The position numbers and the translations under genes were made by a program. 11,501 bases of DNA from assembly GCA_021828345.1 (NCBI GenBank), contig JAJZJI010000033.1, forward strand, positions 1-11,501, given 5' to 3'. Positions 1 through 7,159 of this stretch are shown here, one piece after another (position 1 is the first letter of the stretch; each line of letters starts with the position of its first letter). The notes below the pieces were generated by a model. The model was not told the DNA's origin. It worked only from the letters and a program-made list of their open reading frames with translations, and searched no databases. Origin of the DNA: Microcaldota archaeon (GTDB taxonomy: Archaea; Micrarchaeota; Micrarchaeia; Micrarchaeales; Micrarchaeaceae).

Positions 1-1
1 T

Positions 2-130
2 ATATTTTTATGTTATAACGGAAATATTGCAAGACACATATCATTGCATTTAAAGAATGAGCACGATATAAATTCATACGTAATTAAGGGTGGTCTGATA
101 GATATACTATCAAATGCTGCAAAGAAATGA
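2..130 (+). CDS. Rhodanese-like domain protein, C-terminal fragment
   Basis: This is an open frame that enters from the left edge and stops at TGA 128-130, giving 42 C-terminal residues; the start lies outside the window. The visible part begins IFLCYNGNIAR, which fits the rhodanese active-site loop (a beta strand, then Cys and a loop resembling CRSGNRS), followed by a helix. It ends with YVIKGGL and a short helix, as rhodanese domains usually do with a V.x.GG motif. Rhodaneses transfer sulfur through a persulfide on the loop cysteine, here residue 4 of the fragment. The loop (CYNGNIA) is not the textbook sequence, so activity and substrate are open. The fragment is too short to exclude a larger multidomain protein. 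Confidence 0.6.
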   Translation: MFLCYNGNIARHISLHLKNEHDINSYVIKGGLIDILSNAAKK

Positions 131-133
131 ATG

Positions 134-148
134 ATTAAATAAATATTG
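134..148 (+). promoter_or_regulatory. TATA-like element of the helicase gene
   Basis: The sequence ATTAAATAAATATTG is centred about 24-28 bases before the GTG start at 164. That spacing fits an archaeal TATA box driving a leaderless or nearly leaderless transcript. No Shine-Dalgarno sequence is seen before the GTG. The assignment rests on position and composition only. Confidence 0.4.
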
Positions 149-163
149 ATTTAATCTATATAC

Positions 164-2914
164 GTGCAAACTTCACACGAACTATTTGAAAATACGCTTA
201 TTATAGCAAATCCAGGTACTGGAAAGACCACAGCAATTGCACAGAGAGTAATATCACTTCTTAAATCTGGAGTTAAAGAGGAGGATATATTATGTATTAC
301 ATTTACAAATAAAGCGGCATCAGAGATGCGCGAGCGTATAAGTAACGCTATAAAAGAGAGTAATATCAGTGCAAAATCATATCTTATAAATGTTCATACG
401 TTTCATAGTTATGCATACGAATATCTTGAAGAAATGGCCGCTGGGGGAGGCATAATTGGAAATAATGCATTAAGATATTCTATATTTAGATCATTCCAAG
501 ATGATAACGCATTTAATTATACTACAAAATATTTAATTGAAGAGATTGTTCCAAAAACTGAAAATGCTATAAGATATCTAAAGAGTTTTGGGATTCTTCC
601 AGACTCAATAAACATGCAAATTTCTAAGCATGAATTAGAAAGTAGATACAATAAAAATCAGTTAGAGAGTATTACTGTTGATGAGATACTTGCATTTTTT
701 GATTATTTTGTAAATGCTTATATTAGATATGAAAAAGAGAAAGATAATTCGGAGTTTATAGATTATAATGACATGCTGCTACGGTTTTTGAAATTATCCA
801 AGCAAAAAAAGCATTATAAACATGTACTTGTGGATGAGTTGCAGGACGTAAATGAACTGGAAGCCGAAATTGCATTGCGTTCTGGAGATACTTTATTTCT
901 TGTTGGAGATAGAAAGCAGGCGATATTTGGATTTCAGGGCGGCAGCATAAAGAATTTTAAAAAGATAGAGAATATAAAAGAATTTAAAAAGGAGACAAAA
1001 ATACTAAATTATAGAAGCTTGCAGCCAATACTTGATTACTCTAAAAAACATTTTTTAATGAATACAAAAGATTTGGATTATAAAAAAGAACTTTCAGGTC
1101 TACATGCTAATAGGACTGGGTTAGACTCAAATGTTAAAATGTATATGGCAGAAAAGCAGCCTAATGCTGCAGTTAAAATTCTATCCGAAGTAATTACAAA
1201 ACGTAGAAAGGATGAAAAAGTAGCAATAATAACAAGAACAAATGGACAACTAATAGAGCTATCAAAGATACTTGATAGGAAGGGAATAGAATATAGCACA
1301 ACGGCAGGTTCCTCAACAAGTGAGGAAGCAAAATCACAGATAATAACTTATCTTAAAGGATTGTTATATGACGATAAGGCTTCCATATTAAATGCATTAT
1401 TTACTCCATTCTCAGGTATTGCATTAAGAGAAGCATTCGAAATTGCAGAGGCTTGGAGTAAGATAAATAAATATAAAAAGGAAAAACAAAATGATGTTCC
1501 AAATGAGATATGTAAAATGGCAGAAGGATTTTTTAAGATTAAAGAAAAATTTAGCATAATTTCATCAAAGGATCTATTTAACGATTTTATATTACCTATT
1601 TCTGCTTCAATGGGTAATGATTATTTTGCCACAGCTAAAACCATAAATAATGCAATCATTGAATTTTCTAAAATTGATAATGATAAGACGCGCGATTCAT
1701 TTTTTGAATATTTATCGATATTAGAAGAAGATTATGCGCCTTTAGAGACTGAAAAGAATGTAGTGCTTACAACTGTGCATAAGGCTAAGGGTATGGAATT
1801 TGATGATGTAATATATGTTCCCATAGGGAGAAATACAAAAGAGAGCTTTATTGATATGGTAGTATATTCTATAATAAAAGGATCTGTCGGTATAGATATA
1901 TCTGAGGAATTAGAGGAGGAACAGATACGCATTGATTTTGTCGCATTTACAAGAGCAAAGAATAATTTATATATAATTACAAATAGGCGAAATAGCGATA
2001 AATATGCAATTGATGGCATGCATATAGATGAAATAGAAAGTGATGATGAGATTGCACCGATAGGTGGGAAATACGATGAATCATATGCTTTGTTTCTAAA
2101 TGGAGAATATGATCGCTCAAAACATATTCTTAGAAATAATGATTCGTGGTTATATAACGCAATAACAACTTATTTCTCAACAAATCATAATATTTCATAT
2201 AGTTTATTAGAAACTGCAGAGCATCCGTATATATTTTTGAAGGAGCGTATATTGAAAATAGAAAGTCCATCAAATCGTTCTTTAACTATCGGCACAAGAG
2301 CACATGAGATGGCTCAGATGCGATTTAATAAATCCCTAAATGAAAAAGAGCTGGGTGCAGAGGAGCAAAAATATCTAAATAATATAATTAAGATTGATAA
2401 AGAGATAAGTGAAGATTTAGGATTTAAGCAAATTCATTCGGAGTATGAAATAGTGCTTCCCGTAAATAAATTGGTTGAAAATATAACAGATAACTCTATA
2501 TTTAAAGCCATATTAGATGCTATATATGAGCGCAGTGATGGTACTAATAAAAAATATCTAATACTAGATTGGAAGACTGATAGGACTGAGGAGCGTGAAT
2601 CACAACATAGAAGACAACTCGCCATATATAGAAAGGCGCTCGCAATCCATCTGAACGTTTCAGAAGTAAATATATCAATAGCAATAGGGTTCATTGGATT
2701 AAAAGGTAATATAAATACAAATAGTATTAATTGCAAACTCAATATTGAGCAGCCAAAAGCTATACAGATAAAAACATTTGAACGTCATTTATCAAAATTT
2801 ATTAGTTATAAAAAAGATCCAATGCTTTTTGTTCAGGAGTTACTGGCAGAAAAACCAACAGAAACATTGCAGGCTCACTTGATTGCAATTTTAAATGAAA
2901 ATATTAAAGAATGA
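164..2914 (+). CDS. UvrD/RecB-family superfamily 1 helicase fused to a PD-(D/E)XK nuclease
   Basis: This 916-residue protein combines a 3'-5' DNA helicase of the UvrD/Rep/AddA type with a RecB-type nuclease and probably acts in end processing or repair. Helicase motifs appear in order: Walker A ANPGTGKT (15-22), motif Ia around FTNKAASEMRERI (about 47-59), motif II VDELQD (223-228), motif III VGDRKQ (247-252), motif IV NYRS (282-285), motif V around TVHKAKGMEFD (537-547), and motif VI with FTRAK (595-599). The C-terminal nuclease shows GTRAH (H714), D785 in AILDAIY, DWKTD (802-806, with D802 and K804) and QLAIY (Q818, Y822). No cysteine cluster is present, so it is not the iron-sulfur AddB/Dna2 type. 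The start is GTG 164; the frame is closed by TAA at 152 and no other usual start codon lies between. Only 14 residues precede Walker A, so the usual N-terminal Q motif is missing or degenerate. Family membership is secure; the in vivo role is inferred. Confidence 0.95.
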   Translation: MQTSHELFENTLIIANPGTGKTTAIAQRVISLLKSGVKEEDILCITFTNKAASEMRERISNAIKESNISAKSYLINVHTFHSYAYEYLEEMAAGGGIIGNNALRYSIFRSFQDDNAFNYTTKYLIEEIVPKTENAIRYLKSFGILPDSINMQISKHELESRYNKNQLESITVDEILAFFDYFVNAYIRYEKEKDNSEFIDYNDMLLRFLKLSKQKKHYKHVLVDELQDVNELEAEIALRSGDTLFLVGDRKQAIFGFQGGSIKNFKKIENIKEFKKETKILNYRSLQPILDYSKKHFLMNTKDLDYKKELSGLHANRTGLDSNVKMYMAEKQPNAAVKILSEVITKRRKDEKVAIITRTNGQLIELSKILDRKGIEYSTTAGSSTSEEAKSQIITYLKGLLYDDKASILNALFTPFSGIALREAFEIAEAWSKINKYKKEKQNDVPNEICKMAEGFFKIKEKFSIISSKDLFNDFILPISASMGNDYFATAKTINNAIIEFSKIDNDKTRDSFFEYLSILEEDYAPLETEKNVVLTTVHKAKGMEFDDVIYVPIGRNTKESFIDMVVYSIIKGSVGIDISEELEEEQIRIDFVAFTRAKNNLYIITNRRNSDKYAIDGMHIDEIESDDEIAPIGGKYDESYALFLNGEYDRSKHILRNNDSWLYNAITTYFSTNHNISYSLLETAEHPYIFLKERILKIESPSNRSLTIGTRAHEMAQMRFNKSLNEKELGAEEQKYLNNIIKIDKEISEDLGFKQIHSEYEIVLPVNKLVENITDNSIFKAILDAIYERSDGTNKKYLILDWKTDRTEERESQHRRQLAIYRKALAIHLNVSEVNISIAIGFIGLKGNINTNSINCKLNIEQPKAIQIKTFERHLSKFISYKKDPMLFVQELLAEKPTETLQAHLIAILNENIKE

Positions 2915-2971
2915 GTTAGTATATATTTTCAAGTATCCTTTTAAATATATAATATAACTCCTTAATATAAC

Positions 2972-3045
2972 CGCCCCAGCCGGGATTTGAACCCGGATCA
3001 CAGGCTCCGGAAGCATGTGTTCTATCCAAGTTATACTACTGGGGC
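2972..3045 (-). tRNA. tRNA-Arg (anticodon CCG)
   Basis: Read on the minus strand, the acceptor stem GCCCCAG pairs perfectly with CTGGGGC. The T arm CCGGG-TTCAAAT-CCCGG is perfect. The anticodon loop TTCCGGA places CCG at 34-36, decoding CGG arginine codons. Base 73 is G and no CCA is encoded, as is common in archaea. A14, G18, G19 and A21 fall in their usual places in the D arm. Two imperfections are visible: a T29-C41 mismatch in the anticodon stem and an A12-A23 mismatch in the D stem. It has no intron and a 4-base variable loop. The gene sits alone between the helicase and flippase genes, on the opposite strand to both. Confidence 0.93.
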
Positions 3046-3071
3046 ATAAATTAGTATTTAAAGCCTTTTTT

Positions 3072-3085
3072 TGTATACTATATAA
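3072..3085 (-). promoter_or_regulatory. Possible TATA element of tRNA-Arg
   Basis: Alternating TATACTATATA bases lie about 30-40 bases before the first tRNA base at 3045 on the minus strand. This would start transcription a few bases upstream of the mature tRNA. A second AT-rich box (TATTTAAAG, 3054-3062) is too close to the tRNA to serve as its TATA box. The call is made on position alone. Confidence 0.3.
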
Positions 3086-3113
3086 TTGTATTTAATTGTA
3101 TTGAATTGTATTA
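3084..3113. repeat. Three tandem 10-bp repeats (AATTGTATTN)
   Basis: Three perfectly abutting units, AATTGTATTT, AATTGTATTG and AATTGTATTA, differ only in the last base. They lie in the roughly 100-base gap between the diverging tRNA-Arg and flippase genes, between the two likely TATA elements. A 10-bp period is close to one helical turn, so the units would face the same side of the DNA. It could be a protein-binding array or simple AT-rich slippage. Confidence 0.7.
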
Positions 3114-3124
3114 TATAATGATAA
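3112..3124 (+). promoter_or_regulatory. TATA-like element of the flippase gene
   Basis: TATATAATGATAA is centred about 34 bases before ATG 3152 and about 46 before ATG 3164. This suggests a short leader for the first start. No Shine-Dalgarno match precedes either ATG. Confidence 0.35.
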
Positions 3125-3151
3125 ATCTACTATTATATGCTAATTTAGAAA

Positions 3152-4723
3152 ATGTGTATATTAATGGCAAATAAAAGCTCTTTTAGGGAATTAGGTATAA
3201 AGACGGCAAAGCATGGTACTGTATATATAATAGGGGAGGCATTTACCTCATTTTTATCATTGATTGTTATAATATATCTTGCAAGATTTCTCCTTCCCGC
3301 AGACTTTGGTCTATATGTAATAGCAATCGCATTCTCACAGTTGCTTGGTATGGGTGGCAACTTTGGTATAGGTACTGCACTTAGAAAGAAATTGCCAGAA
3401 TCAAAAACAATGCACGATTCAAATACGCTTCTTAGTAATGGTTATTTTGTTGCTGCTTTTATATCGCTTGTAATTGCTATTTTTGGTGTTCTATTAAGCG
3501 GTAGTATAGCAAGCATAATTTATCATAATAATGCACTTGCAATACCAATAATTTTGGCTTCGATAAGCGTCTTTTTTTCAGTTCTTTTTAATATAACTAT
3601 GGCATCTCTTGTTGGTGTTGGCAGAGTACGCGAATCTGTATATAGCAATATATTATATTCAATGTCGCAGCTTGCAATAATTATTATTTTAGTATCACTA
3701 GGTTTTGGAGTAGTAGGTGCAATGGCGGGATATTTACTCTCTTTGATATTAGGCGTTATTTTAGGTTTGTTGTTGCTTTATAAAAAACACAGATTTATTC
3801 TATCTAAAATATCAAAAGTAATAATAAAAGAACTCACATCCTTTTCAGTACCCCTAGTTATCTCGAATATAGTAAATACGGGGGTTGGAAATTTTGGTGT
3901 TGTATTACTTGGAGTATTTGTCGCATCATCAATTGTAGGAAATTATGGCGCAGCATTGCGTCTTGGCAATATAATAAATATTTTTATAACATCAGGAACA
4001 TTTCTTCTTCTGCCCGCATATGCGATGGTTATATCTCACAAAAAGCATAAGCAAAACATAAGTTCTGCATATGAGAATAGTATATACTATACTCTTTTGT
4101 TTTTGCTTCCTATGGTTGCATTTGCAATTGCTGCATCAATTCCATTGCTTCATCTATTATTATCAAATGGATATAGTAGCGCTCCACTCTATTTTTCAAT
4201 AATAGTTCTAGGACTTACTGTTAATATATTGGGAACTTATTCAGGATCGCTTCTAATAGGATTTGGGCATACTAAGAAATTCATGAAATATCAAGTAGCT
4301 GTTGCAATGGCGGAATTTATTCTACTGCTTTTGTTGGTTCCATATATAGGCGCATATGGGGTTATACTAAGCGTTTTTGTACTAGGTCCTATAATTTCTG
4401 GAATACTATACACTAAGTTGCTAACAAAAGAGTTTTCTATACATATAGATTATAGCGGAATAATAAGAATAACGCTATCCTCTATTATACTATTTGTTAT
4501 TCTATTTGCTGTAGCCATAATAACCTACCAGAATTATTACTCGCTTGTAATAGATATAATTCTTACAGTGCTAATATATCCAATTTTAATTGTTATATTG
4601 AATGGTGTAACAGAAAAGGAGATAACATTTATACGTGATACATCTAAAAGAATGAAGATAATAAACTATATTGCAAAACATTTTATAAATTATACCGCAG
4701 CTTTAATTAAAAAAATCGGTTGA
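3152..4723 (+). CDS. Polysaccharide/lipid-linked oligosaccharide flippase (Wzx/RfbX-like, MOP superfamily)
   Basis: This 523-residue protein is almost entirely hydrophobic. I count about 14 transmembrane segments, roughly at 22-47, 52-75, 98-120, 128-150, 170-188, 190-210, 232-255, 262-290, 311-331, 345-369, 381-397, 402-420, 437-459 and 463-484, with a basic C-terminal tail ending in KKIG. The N-terminal region with LARFLLPADFGLYVIA (about 43-58) matches the conserved LaR.L.p.dfGlY pattern of Wzx-type polysaccharide exporters. Such proteins flip lipid-linked sugars across the cytoplasmic membrane for surface glycans or protein glycosylation. Length and topology fit the family. Starts at ATG 3152 and ATG 3164 are both in frame, and the second would give MANKSSFRELG. 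No glycosyltransferase is next to it, so the substrate cannot be inferred. Confidence 0.88.
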   Translation: MCILMANKSSFRELGIKTAKHGTVYIIGEAFTSFLSLIVIIYLARFLLPADFGLYVIAIAFSQLLGMGGNFGIGTALRKKLPESKTMHDSNTLLSNGYFVAAFISLVIAIFGVLLSGSIASIIYHNNALAIPIILASISVFFSVLFNITMASLVGVGRVRESVYSNILYSMSQLAIIIILVSLGFGVVGAMAGYLLSLILGVILGLLLLYKKHRFILSKISKVIIKELTSFSVPLVISNIVNTGVGNFGVVLLGVFVASSIVGNYGAALRLGNIINIFITSGTFLLLPAYAMVISHKKHKQNISSAYENSIYYTLLFLLPMVAFAIAASIPLLHLLLSNGYSSAPLYFSIIVLGLTVNILGTYSGSLLIGFGHTKKFMKYQVAVAMAEFILLLLLVPYIGAYGVILSVFVLGPIISGILYTKLLTKEFSIHIDYSGIIRITLSSIILFVILFAVAIITYQNYYSLVIDIILTVLIYPILIVILNGVTEKEITFIRDTSKRMKIINYIAKHFINYTAALIKKIG

Positions 4724-4738
4724 ATTAATAATAATTTA

Positions 4739-4746
4739 ATTTTTTA
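4739..4746 (+). terminator. T-rich stretch after the flippase gene
   Basis: A run of six T (4740-4745) lies 17 bases past the flippase stop at 4721-4723, inside the 20-base gap to the convergent cysS stop. Archaeal RNA polymerase terminates at short T tracts, so this may end the plus-strand transcript. There is no hairpin. Confidence 0.3.
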
Positions 4747-6180
4747 TATCTGTGGAATCCAATACCAAAGTACCCTATCTTTTAAGTCTTGAATGCCAAT
4801 ACAGAATCTTTTTGAGATATCATTTCTTATTTTATCCGAACTTGCAAAATCATTACTCTTTTTAAATTTTGTACGCTTTTCAAACAGCTCTAAGACGGTA
4901 TCTGGAAGCTCTTTTTTGTAATAATCCATATCTAATATGCCTACTATGCGAGATAGATCATTTATTCGTTTTAGCGTGCTATCACGTTCATCTACTGTAA
5001 TAGAATTTTCAGATTCGATAAAGCTCTTAAGGTATTTTATTAAACCATATAATGCGGTGATTGCAAGAGGAGTATTGAAATCATCATTCATTGCATCCTT
5101 AAATTGTACCTCAAATTCTTTGAGATGCGATTCAAGCTCGATATAACTTTTTGAATTTAATAGATCAGCACTCTTATTATTATAAAATAAGGAGAGTGTT
5201 ATATACATCTCACGAAGCTTTGCTGTTGCCTCATCCATAATCGCGTCTCGATAATCAATATCCTTTGTGTAATGTGTAGACTCTATCATAAGTCTTATAG
5301 CTTCTGGATGATATTTTTTAAGTACTTCGCGTATTGTTATAAAATTTTTGAGGCTTTTACTCATTTTCTCCCCATTTAATTTTGTTACCCCTGAATGCAT
5401 CCAGTATTTAACCATGGGACTTTTTCCTGATGCAGCCTCCTCCTGTGCTATCTCATTTGTATGGTGTGGGAATATGAGCTCTTTTGCGCCTCCATGTATA
5501 TCATATTGTGGGCCAAATATGCTTTCGGTTATTGCAGTATCCTCAATATGCCATCCTGGTCTTCCTTTTACAAATATAACCTTGCCATTTACGAGCAAAT
5601 CTATGCTCCATGCTGGTTCATTCTCCTTTGCACCCTTCCAAAGCGAAAAATCGTAACTGTTTATCTTTTTGGGATTTGGTTCAATTCTATGTCTGTCAAG
5701 TTCATCAAGTGCCATTCCAGATAATTTGGTATAATCTTTGAATTTTTTTACATTATAATAAATGTCATTATCTATAACGTATGCATATCCCTTATCTATT
5801 AATTGCTGTATCTGAATCTTTATCTCTTTTATATAATCATGCGAGCGTGGGAACATATCTACATCATTATTACCAATGTTTTTCATATCCTCCATTAATC
5901 GTTTTTCATAGAATCTTGCATGTTCTATGGGATCTCTATGCGTTTCATTTGCCCTATTTATTATTTTATCATCAACATCTGTTATATTTTGTATATACTT
6001 TACCTCATAATTTAGATATCTTAACCATCTTGCAATTACACTAAAGTTTGTATATACTTTTGCATGACCCATATGCGCATCATCATATACAGTCTGCCCG
6101 CATACAAAGAGATTTATTTTATTATCCAAAATAGGCACAAGTTTTTTGTAACTTCTGCTTAATGAATCATATATTATCAA
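4744..6180 (-). CDS. cysS: Cysteinyl-tRNA synthetase
   Basis: This 478-residue class I synthetase charges tRNA-Cys in the cytoplasm, and its length is normal for the family. Signatures are FVCGQTVYD (25-33), the HIGH motif as HMGH (36-39), GRPGWHIE (206-213), FPHHTNE (237-243) and KMSKS (272-276). The zinc ligands of E. coli CysRS (C28, C209, H234, E238) map to C27, D214, H239 and E243, so the second ligand is aspartate rather than cysteine. CGQT also replaces the common CGPT. The start is TTG 6180: the frame is closed by TAA at 6193-6195, no ATG or GTG lies in between, and the N terminus IIYDSLSRSYKKLVPI aligns with the family start. It converges on the flippase gene with a 20-base gap and diverges from the prenyl synthase. 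Confidence 0.97.
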   Translation of the reverse strand: MIIYDSLSRSYKKLVPILDNKINLFVCGQTVYDDAHMGHAKVYTNFSVIARWLRYLNYEVKYIQNITDVDDKIINRANETHRDPIEHARFYEKRLMEDMKNIGNNDVDMFPRSHDYIKEIKIQIQQLIDKGYAYVIDNDIYYNVKKFKDYTKLSGMALDELDRHRIEPNPKKINSYDFSLWKGAKENEPAWSIDLLVNGKVIFVKGRPGWHIEDTAITESIFGPQYDIHGGAKELIFPHHTNEIAQEEAASGKSPMVKYWMHSGVTKLNGEKMSKSLKNFITIREVLKKYHPEAIRLMIESTHYTKDIDYRDAIMDEATAKLREMYITLSLFYNNKSADLLNSKSYIELESHLKEFEVQFKDAMNDDFNTPLAITALYGLIKYLKSFIESENSITVDERDSTLKRINDLSRIVGILDMDYYKKELPDTVLELFEKRTKFKKSNDFASSDKIRNDISKRFCIGIQDLKDRVLWYWIPQI

Positions 6181-6204
6181 AATATCACAACGTTAAATTA
6201 ACTA

Positions 6205-6214
6205 GTTAATATAA
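6205..6214 (-). promoter_or_regulatory. TATA-like element of cysS
   Basis: On the minus strand ATTATATTAA lies about 25-34 bases before the TTG start at 6180, the right place for a leaderless archaeal promoter. It occupies one half of the 82-base divergent region shared with the prenyl synthase gene. No Shine-Dalgarno sequence is present. Confidence 0.4.
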
Positions 6215-6226
6215 TGATACTTATTA

Positions 6227-6238
6227 ATTTATAAACTT
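6227..6238 (+). promoter_or_regulatory. TATA-like element of the polyprenyl synthase gene
   Basis: TTTATAAACTTA is centred about 30 bases before ATG 6263, predicting a very short leader. A partial AGGT (6251-6254) sits before the start but is weak. It is the second promoter of the divergent pair with cysS. Confidence 0.45.
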
Positions 6239-6262
6239 ATACTCAAATATAGGTATGATTTA

Positions 6263-7144
6263 ATGTCGAGCGACGATAATTTAAAATTGAATTTGCCCGA
6301 TGCAGTGCATAGCGGAATAAAACAGGTATACGAGCGCTTAACTTCATTTACAAACAACGATTTTATTACAGATGAGTTATATAATCCTTCAATACATCTT
6401 CTCCAATCAAGTGGGAAGATGATACGTCCAACAATGGTTCTATTAGGCGCGCATATATTAAATTATGATATTGAACCATTTGTTGATCTTGCATCCGCAA
6501 TAGAATTGCTACATGTCTCATCGCTTGTTCATGATGATATAATAGATAGAGAGCGAGAGAGGCGTGGAATTGATAGCGTTAATTATAAATTTAATAACAA
6601 TTATGCGATACTTGCTGGCGATGCTCTTATATCAAAGGCTATACAATTATCCTCAAAATATGGGAGCAATGTTATGTATTCAATATCCGATGCAGCCATG
6701 AAGATGTGTGCTGGAGAATCAATAGATTATAAATATCAAAATAATATATCAAAGATAGATGCTGATAAATACATAAAAATAGCAATGTTAAAAACTGCAT
6801 CTCTAATAGGGACCTCAAGCAGTATAGCTGCAATATATAAGGATCATAAATCAAAGATAAATATGTATGATTATGGGCTTAATTTAGGTATAGCTTTTCA
6901 GATACGTGATGATATATTAGAATTTACACAAAGCACCAGCGCATATGCTTCAAAAAAGGCAGGTAAGGAAGCAAATATAATAAATATATTAAAACTTCAG
7001 GAAAAAATAAGCAAGAAAGAGGCTATATCAAAAGCAGTATCTATGAACAATAAGTACGTACTAAGAGCCATTAGTGGTATAAAGACGATTGATTCAAATG
7101 GCATGCTATCAAATTATGCTAACCTTATTTTAATTAAAGAGTAG
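6263..7144 (+). CDS. All-trans polyprenyl diphosphate synthase (GGPP synthase family)
   Basis: This 293-residue enzyme adds isopentenyl diphosphate units to an allylic primer. In archaea this supplies C20 or longer chains for ether lipids, quinones or glycan carriers. It shows GKMIRP (51-56), the first aspartate-rich motif DDIID (91-95) followed by RERERRG, GESIDYKYQ, a conserved KTA, and the second aspartate-rich motif as FQIRDDILE (212-220). The last acid of the second motif is Glu rather than Asp. The residue five before the first motif is Ser86 (HVSSLVHDD), where short-chain archaeal GGPP synthases usually carry an aromatic, so the product may be longer than C20. The start is ATG 6263. 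It diverges from cysS and converges on trpS with a 15-base gap. The family is certain, the chain length is not. Confidence 0.92.
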   Translation: MSSDDNLKLNLPDAVHSGIKQVYERLTSFTNNDFITDELYNPSIHLLQSSGKMIRPTMVLLGAHILNYDIEPFVDLASAIELLHVSSLVHDDIIDRERERRGIDSVNYKFNNNYAILAGDALISKAIQLSSKYGSNVMYSISDAAMKMCAGESIDYKYQNNISKIDADKYIKIAMLKTASLIGTSSSIAAIYKDHKSKINMYDYGLNLGIAFQIRDDILEFTQSTSAYASKKAGKEANIINILKLQEKISKKEAISKAVSMNNKYVLRAISGIKTIDSNGMLSNYANLILIKE

Positions 7145-7159
7145 CATATTTTAAAGCTC

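Noticed and set aside
5781..6044. Open frames of 60-100 codons on the plus strand opposite cysS, and similar ones opposite other genes
   Set aside because: They lie fully inside well-supported genes, lack promoters and family patterns, and are expected shadows in AT-rich coding DNA.
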